Source: Kalaharituber pfeilii | Taxonomy: Eukaryota; Ascomycota; Pezizomycetes; Pezizales; Pezizaceae | Direction: 5' to 3' | Length of the DNA: 64,000 nucleotides | NCBI GenBank assembly: GCA_015179045.1 | Contig: WHUZ01000028.1 | Coordinates: 248,001 to 312,000, forward strand | Shown here: positions 54,601 through 64,000 of the stretch, in pieces | Position numbering within the stretch: position 1 is the stretch's first letter | Layout of the letters: every line of letters begins with the position of its first letter | Position numbers and translations under genes: made by a program | The notes under the pieces: model-generated | The model's input: the letters and a program-made list of their open reading frames with translations, nothing else | What the model was told of the DNA's origin: nothing | The model's database searches: none

Positions 54601-56223
54601 CTATTCATGCTAGTATTATCTAGCCACGGATCACTGTCAATCTTGTGCATGAGGTATCTCCGGATATCAACCTCCTTGGCTACAATCTCTAAGGACTCCA
54701 ATTGCTTCCCAAGACTTCGACCCACATGGTCTTTGACATGTGGGCGCCCGGTGAACAATAATCGTACTGTGCCGATGTCACGATTAGTCGAAGAACCGAC
54801 ATGTAGTATGCCCAAAAGTTCTTTGGTCAGTGCTAGGAACTGTGTCCTTGTTTGGTCTTCCATCTCATCAATTGCATCAACGCAGATAAAAGTGAGGTCA
54901 AGAGTTTGTAAACACTCCTTCAGCATAGTCACAGCATCAGGAAGCTCCAAGCTTTCACCTGACTTTTTAGCGGATTCGAACTTCGTTAGGACTGTGTCAG
55001 GTGCAAGTTGAGAGGATGATGTAAATTTCAGAATCAATTGCCTTACGAGACTGCCGACAAGGTGCAGAAGAGTTTGCTCCTTCTGGTCCCGATAATCACA
55101 GTAGAGATATACGGTAGCTGTTCTTGGTTGCTGGACAGCTAGACATACTAAATGGTCGATAATAACAGACCTTTACAAATTGTTAGTGAACCTATACTAC
55201 CGTGCATCAAGCAAAATATTATGACCAATGACCACTATATAGACCTACGCGATAACCGTTTTTCCAGCCCCAGGCATCCCGTAGCAGCCTAATACCCGGC
55301 TAGTTTGCGTTTGTTTAACGCTGTCCACCCAAGATCTAAACTCCTCTGTCTCAAGAATCCAAGTTCCGGTATTTTCAAGCCGACTAGATCTGACATCTTG
55401 ATGTCTCTTCTGGGGGTCAAGTGGGGACAACCATCCCAGAAGCTTCTCCATGTTTTCAGCTGCGCAAGAAGTAAGATTGTGCATAAGGACCACGCAAGGT
55501 TAAAGTTCTAACCACATACCGTCTATACTCTGTTTCATGTTTTCTACACAATGCTTGATTTGACGCATATCAATAGTTAATTGGTCCAGTGTCGAAACGA
55601 AGGTCAATACCTCGCCAAGCGTGGTGCTCATTTTCGTCATCTCAGCTGGGATAATGGGGAACATCGACATAACGGAGTCCATTTGCTGCTTTTGCTGTGA
55701 TAAACCCGCCATGACCTCGCGTGAAGTCTTAGAAAGGAGTTCACTGTGATGAATTAGTAATGGATATAAGGATAATGTTGTCTAGGAAATTGGAATACCA
55801 ATTCGCAATGGTCAGCGAAAATTCAATTGTTTGGGTGCAGCGATGCAATGTCTTCACCGTCTCAATGCAATCCTGCTTCTTAAAGGGCCATTTCAAGCGA
55901 TCGCTAAATCCTCCTGACGTTTTCCCCCCAGATAGTTGAAACTTGACCAAGATTGGATGAAGACTTTCAATCTTGCTTTTACAAATCCTGATTACCACAC
56001 ACAAAGCGGACGTCTCCTGAAAATTCCCTTTGATATCCTCTCCTCTCAGAAATGTGATGAGAAGTTCAAGGGTATGACTCAGTGCTTGGATCTCTGTCAG
56101 CAAGTCCTGCGCATCCTGGGGGGCAGACTTGACCTGGCTCGTGTAATTTGTCAGGATCTTCACAACCTCGATCGCTAAAGCAACGAAACCAGCAACACTA
56201 CTCGAAATGGAAATGGGATCCAT
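51649..56223 (-). CDS. NLR protein: fungal N-terminal domain, NACHT, about 21 ankyrin repeats
   Basis: Exons joined by eye: 55799-56223, 55520-55743, 55249-55459, 54550-55170 and 51649-54493; all phases fit, 1441 aa. Introns (55, 60, 78, 56 bp) fall at the same codons as in the 25539-29509 gene. The N terminus is MDPISISSSVAGFVALAIEV. Walker A is GMPGAGKTVIA, Walker B TFICVDAIDEMED, then LFTGRPHVKDHVG. A winged-helix-like region (LPSDLHAAYEVTIVRIQQ ... LVHYTLQEYF) follows. About 21 ankyrin repeats of 34 aa (TALSYAAKGGHEAVVRLLLE type) come next, several nearly identical. The array ends abruptly after DYFGQT with TGA, in mid-repeat, so the C terminus may be truncated. The third intron begins GTAGGT, a less usual donor. 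Likely role: non-self or damage sensing. Confidence 0.88.
51670..53690 (-). repeat. 102 bp ankyrin repeat array (coding)
   Basis: About 20 tandem 102 bp units with nearly constant core (RLLLERADVDVNA). Units at 52350-52640 (DVDDQTALSYA type) and the two QDTQERTPLSYAAGRG units near 51960 and 52060 are almost identical neighbours, a sign of recent duplication. Confidence 0.88.
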
Positions 56224-56952
56224 TTGCGGAGGTATGCGAATTCGCCGAAGGTGAATTGATGGAAGAATATCGTATTCTTGATTTAATGGTTGCGATAATT
56301 GGCACTTGCACGTATGTTCTGATTAGGAACAAATGTGGGTTGATACTAGTCTCGTAACCAAACGCTGATACAACGATTATGCTCCGCAGAGACTCGAGCG
56401 GCTGTGCGGCTCTGTACCAGAAAAGTGGGGTAAGGGAAGTACGCCGAATCCTTGGCGCACATTCTTGTACCAATTTCTCTCCTCCGCTTTCTGCTTAAGG
56501 CATTGATATTTGTTTTTGAAATTTTAGAATCGTAGAGCTCTGTTAATATCAACTTAGGGGTTCGTTTCTATCTTTTCTATTGTCATTGCGATCGATTTAC
56601 GTCGAAGGGTGTAGCTAGTTATCCTTGCGAACTTTTTGAAGATCGTGTTGGAAGTGTGGGGGCCATTCCTGAAGTTCCGTAACTCAGACGCCAGGGAGCA
56701 AGCCTTATGCTTTATGTACACAGGAGGTACAGTACTTTAGGTACTCCGTCTGCGAAGAAATTGATCGCTCTTCTACTACTCTCCTAACAATCTATTTTTC
56801 CACAGCAACTATGTATTTGTATCCATTGTGAGTGTTGCTCAATAAAAATCAAATATGAAAATTGCACGTTGCTGCCAGATAATCTCGGTTTAATTAGTGG
56901 ATGCCAAGGCCCCTCGGGAGATATGATTAATAATCGTGCTTGTAGTTTGCAG
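56224..56952. other. NLR promoter side
   Basis: Region upstream of the minus-strand NLR gene. No core promoter or other gene is visible. Confidence 0.35.
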
Positions 56953-58520
56953 TTGGACGAGCGACATGGAGGCAGTGGAGACTTCCGTCAACCAGCATCT
57001 GTGGCCAGTGCCACTTCCTAAAGGGGTCGAATTGGAGCGTAATGTACGGAAGGAGCTACTTGGCTTTGGGCCTGACTACGTTTGGGTTGATGTCCTCTGT
57101 CTCCGACAATCAGCAGCACCTCCTCAGCGTTCACGTGATGAAATTAAGCAAGACGAATAGAAATTAGATGTCCCATCCATTGGTAACATATACCGCGCAG
57201 CAGCAAAAGTCGTTCGTTATTTCAATGGCCTTGGAAGGCCCTTCAGTGAGTATGGCTGGAACTACAAGGGTGGACGGAAAGTGGAAGGGGAGGGATGTGG
57301 AGGAGATGGACATGACTGCTTGATTTTCTGGGGGGATATTTGGGTATTCGTGCTTGATTGTTCTCATGGGACATTGGGCTCTCGCTTTGTGTTTCCTTCG
57401 CATCACCGAAGTAGTGGTATCTTTGTGTGTCTTTACAGGGGACGATTTTGTAGGTAGTTGCACAGGTGCCTGTCTCCGGGCCAGAAGGACTTCGGTCCAG
57501 GGGCCCTGCCATGGCGAACAGCTGCAAACGGGGTTACGTGAAATAAAAAAAAAAAAAAAAAAAAAAGAGTATGGCTGGGATGATTCTCGACACTGGCTGC
57601 GGCGAGCTTGGGCCTTGCAGGAGATCAAGAAGGAGAATGAAACGTTAAACGGAGGAGTATCATACAACAATGGGAAGATTATTCTAAATACTCAAGGCAA
57701 ACTTGGAGGTCAGGTCATTACACTGAGGGCTGCCATTGGCTCTGTTCTCAAGCTTGCCAAAAATGCAGACAGCCCTAGGGGGTGTACAGTATACCAACTT
57801 GCGAAAGAAATGGCCGTCGTTATGCATCACATCCTATTGATAAAGTGGCTGGAATGTTCTACCTTCTCCGCACAACTCAGCTACCTACATACAATGAGAA
57901 CATCAGTGACGAAACTGCTTGGAGACAATGTTTTCATGTTCTGCCGTATGAGCGAAAAATCGAGATTTTATTCGACTTTCCCTATCGAGGAAGAGAGGAG
58001 CAGTGGTTCCCAATGTGGAAGCAACTGATGGAGTGGCCAGACCATGATCCCGATTATCAACACGCCGCGGCGGAATGGCCTCAAAGCCGTGGAATCCCAG
58101 AGTTGATACACCCAGGAAGAAGCCTCGAACATAAACCATCCCTGTTTGTCTCTGATATCTGGGCAATCCCTCACATTCTTCTTCAAAATACCAGTAATCG
58201 TGCATACGAAGCTAAAAGAGGAAACAAGCTTCTCGGTTTCTATTTCCCCTACCTGTCTCAGGCAGGAATTAGAACGGATTATCAACAGTTCACACTTGCT
58301 ACTCTTGACCTGGAACATACGAATAACTGGGTAGTTAGTATGTGAAGAACTTTACACACAGTTTGGGAAATGCAGGCCTGAAAATGGGGAAGGCCAGCAG
58401 GTCAAACTTAGAGTTCTCAAGAAAGTTGGGGTCCTTAGAACGGATGGTATCAGTGAACTCCTAACAGTGCCAGAGAATAGTGGCTCTATTGTCAAGAAGA
58501 TACATGCCTTCTTTGTGTAG
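56953..58520 (+). pseudogene. HET-domain gene, 3' part
   Basis: HET-type sequence: WTSDMEAVETSVNQHLWPVP, FGPDYVWVDVLCLRQ, VPSIGNIYRAAAKVVRYFNG, then RHWLRRAWALQEI. An unbroken C-terminal half follows (RYASHPIDKVAGMFYLLRTT, AWRQCFHVLPYERKIEILFD, EQWFPMWKQLMEWP). Defects are a TAG at 57158-57160 where a Trp before KLDVPSIGN is expected, a 307 bp F2 insert at 57260, a frameshift near 57805, and another near 58336 before EELYTQFGKCRPENGEG, which runs to TAG at 58520. HET proteins trigger vegetative incompatibility and cell death. This copy cannot be translated whole. Confidence 0.82.
57260..57566 (+). mobile_element. F2 insertion, 307 bp, inside HET domain
   Basis: The body of about 220 bp differs from F2b. 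The tail is CTCCGGGCCAGAAGGACTTC, GGCCCTGCCATGGCGAACAG and poly(A). The perfect 12 bp duplication GAGTATGGCTGG (57248-57259, 57567-57578) encodes the doubled EYGW of the HET gene. Confidence 0.93.
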
Positions 58521-58577
58521 GGAACTACTGTTGAAGAGTTTATATCTTCGGTTCTTCGCATTTTCTTGCTTTCATGC

Positions 58578-58691
58578 GTAGTTATTTGACGTTGTGTTTG
58601 TTTCTCTCTTTTTGGTTAATTAAATAAACCCTCGCCATAGCCCTTAGGGAGGCAAGCGAGTAATGATATAAAAAAAAAAAAAAAAAAATTC
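58578..58691 (+). mobile_element. F1 insertion, 114 bp
   Basis: Short body, C:G hairpin (CCCTTAGGG loop, one base change in the right arm) and poly(A), with a 9 bp duplication CTTTCATGC (58569-58577, 58692-58700). Confidence 0.85.
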
Positions 58692-58973
58692 CTTTCATGC
58701 TACCGCAGGATGTAGTTACATGTCTATTTAGTACTTTGCTTTTTTAAGAAAAAAGAGATACCACAGGATATTTCAACTTTTTTTTTTTTTTCTTTTTTCC
58801 AATCTCATAGAGCACGAGTGTCTCAAAGCCATATATGTATGTCCAGGCCTTTTGCTCCTTCGTGACAGATGATAATCTGCTCGGGCAGATGACGTTACTC
58901 CGACGGAAAGCAACAGCTCCGTCCATTGATCATTGTCCGCTAAATTGATCCGTGTGGTGATATTTTTTTTCGC

Positions 58974-59018
58974 CCTGCCATGGCGAACAGCTGCATGCGG
59001 GGTCACGTGACAAAAAAA
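58974..59018 (+). mobile_element. F2 minimal insertion
   Basis: CCTGCCATGGCGAACAGCTG, CATGCGGGGTCACGTGAC and seven A. A duplication of about 15 bp, GTGATATTTTTT with CGC, flanks it (58957-58973, 59019-59033), differing only in the T-run length. Confidence 0.85.
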
Positions 59019-59047
59019 GTGATATTTTTTCGCATTTGGGAATTCGA

Positions 59048-59105
59048 TTTTTTTTTTTTTTTTTAATATCAGTACTCGCATGACGCCCTATGGGCTATGG
59101 CGAGA
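59048..59105 (-). mobile_element. minimal F1 insertion
   Basis: Poly(T) and the complement of the C:G-type tail, with the perfect 10 bp duplication GGGAATTCGA (59038-59047, 59106-59115). Confidence 0.92.
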
Positions 59106-59269
59106 GGGAATTCGAATTGGAACAACGTATCTCGGTCGGCACAAAGGGAGGGGGACAGATTCAGCCGGAATCAAGAAGAGGTGTACCTAAGAAACGGAGC
59201 TGAGCCAAGAAATCGGTTTCCCCAGAATAAAGAATTACATACTGCAGTTGCGACTTCACACTCATATAC

Positions 59270-59460
59270 AGGATTTTCTGACAGCACCTGCAGGGTGTGG
59301 GAAGAAGCCGGGGAGAAAGTGAGACATTGGGGGGAGGGTTGCAAGGGATGGCTGGGCCCAAGCGCCCCTACATGGGAAGAGATGAAGAAACGGCCGGCGT
59401 TGAAGGAGGGAGAGGAAGGAAGTCAACGAGTCTGTAGGGGGACGGCGAAAGGTTTACGAT
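59270..59460 (+). pseudogene. LINE ORF2 C-terminal fragment
   Basis: STCRVWEEAGEKVRHWGEGC looks like a decayed C-x2-C-x-H-x4-C motif of LINE ORF2 (compare CRWCGEKEETTSHLLGEC), followed by charged residues to a stop at 59460. No tail is attached. Confidence 0.45.
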
Positions 59461-60811
59461 GAGGGAGTCTTAAGACCCAAAGGACCGTTATGGTAGGACT
59501 TCAGTTTCAGACGCGACTGAGCGCCGCCATGAGGCTATAGTGCGCTTCCTTGGTAAACTTTCTAATCACGCAAGGTCGCGCGGTCAACAGAGGAGAACAT
59601 CTGGAAGGACACAGTGGAATAGTACGCTACCTATTCAACCCTCACGTAACAGTATTGAGGGATGCAGAGCAGGGGTCTAATGTGCCAGAATGTATTGATA
59701 CATTTACCGATGCAGCCAAGTCCTATCGATCAGGGCGTCAGGCTTCTGTTTGCAGCAATCGAAGTTACAGTCTTTCCTTTCTTGTCTGTATTTCCTATAT
59801 CTGCTTTGTTGTTATGGCAGGTGACTGTAAACGTTGATTGGACTGAACATATCGTCCCCTGGTGAGCAGCCCAGGTGATTACCCACTTTATATTGCTGCA
59901 TTTTTTCATTTTGATTTTCGTATTTTGTCTTCATTATTAATCGTATCCGGCTCTCCTGGGCTACCACGACGGTTATAGAGCGGCTACCTAGAAAAGCAGA
60001 TGTACAAATGAGGCTTAAGCCTCTCCGCCCCCTCTTTGTATACTCACTGCCACTGCACCTACAAATGCTTTATAGATCATTCTGCAAACTGCTCCCAATT
60101 GGCGAAATGAATTATGAATTAAAGAATATAATTTCCGAAATTCTTCTGATGTCATAGCTACAATTTGAGCCCATTTGATGGCTATTTGGATCTATGGACA
60201 TTGTGTGATGTGGTACGCGAACTTGTTCGATAGCTATCGGAGCACAGCATAGTGCAGCAACCTGAGATATACCAAATTAGGCAATAGGGAACCTCTGCTT
60301 GTCAAATCAGGTGCAGAGAATGTTGAGTGCTGATGCACTTGACTACACATCACCATATGCTCGTGATCTATATACCAAGTTTGGTGCTGATATGAGTATT
60401 GTAGCAGAATTGCTGACTGAAAATATCTGGAAATAGCAGCAGATTGGTAGTGATAGAAGAGGGCAGGCCAATGGGGGATATAATAGGCATCGATATGAGT
60501 GGAGAGGGTTTACATGGCTAAAGCATATGGCAGAGATACATTTTGGGAGTCCTAGGACCCTACGTGATGATTGAAAGTATATGGAATAGCATAATAGACT
60601 ACTATCCATATTGGGCAGGGGCAGAACAGGCTTGAATATGAGAACAAAGCATTCCCAAGGTCAAAATATATTGCCAAGATTTATTTATCAATTATAAGAC
60701 TCTATAATTGAGAACAGAGGGAATAGCATGCTATATACCATATCCAATTAGATATAATATAGTATATAGTTTGCTATACGAGGTGTATGAGAGTCTATGA
60801 TATACTTCTAT
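59461..60811. other. no gene firmly recognised
   Basis: Around 60320-60570 a reading with SADALDYTSPYARDLYTKFG and RYEWRGFTWLKHMAEIHFGS in one frame may be a coding remnant. It has stops and was not identified. Confidence 0.3.
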
Positions 60812-61190
60812 TGTCACGGACGGGCGGGCTGGCTACTCTACCAAAGGATACGTTACCAGAAGTTGCAGACTTAGTTCAGGGTAACGAAGATTTAAGCGTT
60901 CAGAGGTGTGAAGGATCCAGAGATGTCAAGGATTCAGAGATATCAAGGATTCAGACCAGACGGGTCACTTGACTTACAGAACAACAGACGAGGAAAGAAA
61001 GAACTATCTACAAGACGGCCAGATAGGGCCCTTATATACATGATGGGCCCATGGGCCAAGAAGCAAGGCAAGGCGGTGGTAAGCGGAGACGGCCTTAAGC
61101 GGTGGCCGGCTTACCCTGATGGTTCGACAAGCAATCGGTAACCGGCCGTTATTACCGTGAGCGTGGCGACGCAGGTGCTGGGCCATGACA
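60812..61190 (+). mobile_element. probable solo LTR, 379 bp
   Basis: It starts TGTCACGGACGGGCGGGC and ends GGGCCATGACA, giving TG...CA with a 5 bp inverted TGTCA/TGACA end as in fungal Ty3/gypsy LTRs. It holds a TATA-like TTATATACATG at 61030. No matching 5 bp duplication was seen, and no internal region is attached. Confidence 0.55.
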
Positions 61191-61475
61191 TATAGATGCT
61201 ATATTTTAGGTAAAATATATAAAAAAACGTTCAAATTTCCTACTAAAAAGTATATTAAGCTAAAAAAAATTTGAACTGTAAAATAGAATAGGAGTATTAT
61301 GGGCATCTTAAAGAGATATAAGGACTAGTATCTAAGTAATAATCTATCGTATGCACTCATATACTGAGTATATCAAACCAATACTTCATTATATGTTATT
61401 TAATATAGACCTTACTTGCTGATGTCCTTGAACCGCTCTGTTATTTGTAATAGTCTTATTTTCACTTATCCGGCG

Positions 61476-61558
61476 TTTGTACGTAATCTCGCCATAACCC
61501 ACAGGGCGGCATGCGAGTAGTGATAAAAAAAAAAAAAAAAAAATAAATAAAAAAAATA
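61476..61558 (+). mobile_element. minimal F1 insertion
   Basis: C:G hairpin (CCCACAGGG loop) and an A-rich tail with T interruptions, with a 12 bp duplication ACT(T/C)ATCCGGCG (61464-61475, 61559-61570). Confidence 0.88.
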
Positions 61559-61682
61559 ACTCATCCGGCGCTGCACAATATCCCGGTAGAACATGTTCTC
61601 GTGCCCAGACTCTGGTAGAACACAGTACCCTCAGTCCTTAGTGAAAAAATGAAAGTTAGGTCCTTCGCTTCCGGTCATCCAC

Positions 61683-61727
61683 TTTTTTTTTTTTTTTTTT
61701 TATATCATTTATCGCTTACTTAATACC
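61683..61727 (-). mobile_element. very short F1 tail
   Basis: Poly(T), then TATATCATTTATCGC, only the last 15 nt of the tail (right arm end). CCACTT is a possible duplication. It may be a copy truncated within the hairpin. Confidence 0.6.
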
Positions 61728-62206
61728 ACTTTGGGGAAACCACCTGATGTCCATATCTGCATGCGAAAACAGCTGTATGAGCACAACTGAGAGGCGTGGG
61801 AAGTTAGCACTACTAGTACAACGGGGTCGACTTCTCTGATCACGACAATGGAATATTCATGGGGAGGAGGATACATATTTCACCTCGTTTGTAATATACT
61901 GTTTTCAGAATATAATTTCATTATAGAAAGGAAAAGTAAAAATAGGCATCCCGGGTCTCCTCTCGGCAGAGAAATGAACCTTTCAGAGCCAATTCGGAAA
62001 AGTGTCACTATCTTGCTGAGGGAAAAATTATTCATCTCTTGCACCTTGAAGGTGTATTTCCCAGCATTCTCTGCCTTCTGATGCTGTTGAACAGCACACG
62101 CTGCTAGGTGCGAAAATGACCAAACTCAAAGTTCGAGTTACTTTAACTCAGCTCATTTTGAAAGAGCTCCGCAATTTAGTCTGGTCGATTTTTTTCACCT
62201 GAATGA
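61728..62206. other. no gene recognised
   Basis: A 77-codon frame at 61848-62081 has no identifiable features. Confidence 0.35.
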
Positions 62207-62219
62207 GAATAAGAGAGAT

Positions 62220-62281
62220 TTTTTTTTTTTTTTTTTTTTATTTCACGTGACCCCGCTTGTAGCTGTTCGCCATGGCAGGGC
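62220..62281 (-). mobile_element. F2 short tail insertion
   Basis: Poly(T) and the complement of the F2 tail, with the perfect 13 bp duplication GAATAAGAGAGAT (62207-62219, 62282-62294). Confidence 0.93.
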
Positions 62282-62859
62282 GAATAAGAGAGATACTGTA
62301 AGTTGATTGGTTCGGTCTCATGGTCCCAGGTACATTGGGATTTGGCAATTCCATGCAGGTTGCGTATCGCCCAACTGGGTTAAGAGCACTGCGGTAGGAA
62401 GATCCCACAATACCTCTGGCAGATTCTCTGGCAACAAATGCGTGTTAGTTTTGGCAAAATGATTCGGACGGACTGAATGCGTTTTAGAAATCCTGCATAT
62501 TCGTGATTGGGCGTGCGATCGATTGTTTGGTGCGAGTGGTAGGAAATTGAAGAATCTTGGCGCGCTTACAGGAAAAAATTGGGAATCTACTACCCTCCTC
62601 ATCCAGTTCAACAATCAAGTGCTTCCACAAAGAACGAAGGCCCTGTATTGAACTAGCACCGCATTTGCCAAATGATCAGCCAAATAATGTGAGATAGCCA
62701 GGAGTAGCAAGCCTTCCAAGTTGTTTCAGAAGTTCCAATTGTGATAAACACGAATCCTTATTAAGTTCAATATTTAGCTGTATTCCTGGAAAGGGATCAA
62801 GTCGACGAAACTGCGTTTGGTGAATCCGCGTAGCCGGACCTTCGCCCACTGCAACCTGC

Positions 62860-63260
62860 GCAGGAGGACGCTAAGCAACTACCCCTGACTGCGGACTGGG
62901 AAGGGTGGAGGTATGTCGAGAAGACGGATCAGCGGAAAGGATCCACGCTGCGGATACGGGGAAGGTGAGGAGCGCAGAGCATGTAGTGTTCGAGTGCAAG
63001 CACTGGGAGAGGCCCAACCGGGAAGAAGACAGGGGTGGGGATCTAGTCACCTGGGAGTGCTGGGAGGAGGACCTAGAGGAGAAGTGGCGGAAGCAGGAGG
63101 TATACGTAGTGGAGGGCAAGGCGGGCGAGAAAGTATTCGCCAGCTTCGACCTGTGACAGCCGAGGACCAGGAGGGTTCGTTGGGGGCCCGTAGCCCAGAG
63201 AGTTAGTTGTTTGACCTGATCTAGGGTTACTTTTTGCGGAGTTATGTGACCAAAAGAAGG
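62860..63260 (+). pseudogene. LINE ORF2 3' end with F2-like tail
   Basis: A frame ending SAEHVVFECKHWERPNREED, DLVTWECWEEDLEEKW, EKVFASFDL (stop at 63156) resembles the zinc-motif C-terminus of Tad1-type LINE ORF2 (H-V-x-E-C spacing), different in sequence from the F1 LINE. About 80 bp further on is GCGGAGTTATGTGACCAAAAG, close to the F2 end (GCGGGGTTACGTGA plus A). So this may be the remnant of the LINE that supplies F2 tails. Confidence 0.5.
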
Positions 63261-64000
63261 AAAGAAGAAACTAAGGACGCGTGCAGTCAGTGCCGCAGTG
63301 AGCTCGAGGATAAGTCGCAGGCAGAGGTGACAGTCACTTCAGAGTGGAGGTAGATGGTGATCACCCGCAGGCTCGGGAACAATTGAATAAGTAAAGGATT
63401 CGCTCGCCCGTGGAGGTGGTGCGCTCGCAAATCGGCTGGGAGGAGTATCTCTGGCAATTGCGGCTTGGCACAGGAGTGTGATGAGTAAGCCAGTGTGGCT
63501 TAGAGCGGAGGAAGTTAAGGTCATTGGCGGAAATGTTATGTCAGCAATTAGTTTCGTTGTGAACTAATTAGCAAGCCTGGGTCCCATGCATGGCAGCACC
63601 CAGCACCTACGAGCTACGGATAAATTTTGACAGTGAAAATTACAGCAACGCAGCTTAACACCGCCTGCAAGTAAGAACAGTCGTACCAAGCTTCTTTCAA
63701 CGATTTTCTTGATTTTGAGGGCGGTATCCACGCTGACCGCTTTGGGAAGGCGCTGCTAAATTTTTTTGTAGAAGGCTATCGGCTGCCAAGCCGGAACCAA
63801 AAATGAGAGCCTCACTGTAATAGCTGTACGACATGAGCAACAAAGAAACACACAATAAAAAATCACTCGACCACGTGAGGATGTTTGTTGCTGTGGATAT
63901 ATATATATATGCTGAACCTCTAATATTGGATCAATTCGTATTAGATTAAAGCATACGGTCTCAGCTTTCTCCAATATAACAGGTTTCAACTGTAATACAA
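63261..64000. other. no gene recognised
   Basis: Short frames only, with a (TA)n run near 63897. Confidence 0.4.

Larger units (their letters stand above)
51184..56952 (+). other. intron-like interval of HET gene containing an NLR gene on the opposite strand
   Basis: Donor G|GTAAGTG at 51184 and acceptor TTTGCAG| at 56952 join in phase (TG + TTGG, giving Cys-Trp), followed directly by TSDMEAVETSVNQHLWPVPL of the HET gene. The 5769 bp between hold the whole 51649-56223 gene. Either this is a nested gene in a giant intron or an insertion split the HET gene at an intron. Confidence 0.5.

Noticed and set aside
1..64000. tRNA or rRNA genes
   Set aside because: No cloverleaf with A and B box or rRNA segment was recognised by eye. 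A tRNAscan-SE run would be decisive.

Overview
The window looks like repeat-rich nuclear DNA of a filamentous fungus, most likely an ascomycete of the Pezizomycotina type (inference). The evidence is short 50-80 bp introns with GTRNGT donors and CTAAC-like branch sites, two very large NLR genes (fungal N-terminal domain, NACHT, ankyrin array), a HET-domain gene, a DUF4360 secreted protein, Tad1-like LINEs, a pogo/Fot1-type transposon and hAT, copia and LTR remnants. No rRNA, tRNA, CRISPR array or prokaryotic feature was seen.

Layout. 0-5.7 kb: one secreted-protein gene (2524-3156, minus) among short retroposed pieces and a decayed LINE carrying a small hAT MITE. 6.1-13.1 kb: an ORF1-only retroelement followed by a 5.6 kb LINE on the minus strand with an open, motif-complete RT-RNase H frame. 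13-25 kb: AT-rich, gene-poor; a 762 bp TA-flanked MITE, a 3.7 kb pogo/Fot1 transposon with perfect 93 bp inverted repeats split by a 1.4 kb ORF1-only retroelement, and a 1.5 kb degenerate satellite. 25.5-29.5 kb: an apparently intact five-exon NLR gene (1243 aa). 30-39 kb: small inverted-repeat elements, minisatellites and a copia remnant. 39.8-42.1 kb: a coiled-coil plus beta-trefoil-like gene whose first exon is split by an ORF1-only element. 45.6-46.3 kb: a small membrane/coiled-coil gene. 48.3-58.5 kb: a plus-strand HET-domain gene, multiply broken, whose long intron-like interval contains a second intact NLR gene (1441 aa) on the minus strand. 58.5-64 kb: a solo LTR, LINE remnants and more short retroposons.

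The unifying feature is two families of retroposed 3' tails. Family 1 (F1) ends in a hairpin (CTCGCCATAGCCC, loop, GGGCGGCATGCGAG) followed by TAATGATAT and poly(A). Its outermost stem pair covaries (C:G or A:T). The same tail ends the LINE with the intact RT, the ORF1-only elements, and inserts as short as 40 nt plus poly(A), many with perfect 9-18 bp target-site duplications (TSDs). Family 2 (F2) ends CCCTGCCATGGCGAACAGC, TGCAAGCGGGGTTACGTGA, poly(A). These insertions have hit the fascin-like gene, the pogo transposase, the HET gene, the copia remnant and one another, so their order can be read from nesting.

Together the window reads as a self/non-self (NLR and HET) locus evolving amid LINE-driven insertion, with two NLR genes kept open while the neighbouring HET gene decays. 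Intron positions, splice joins and domain names were read by eye and no database search was run.
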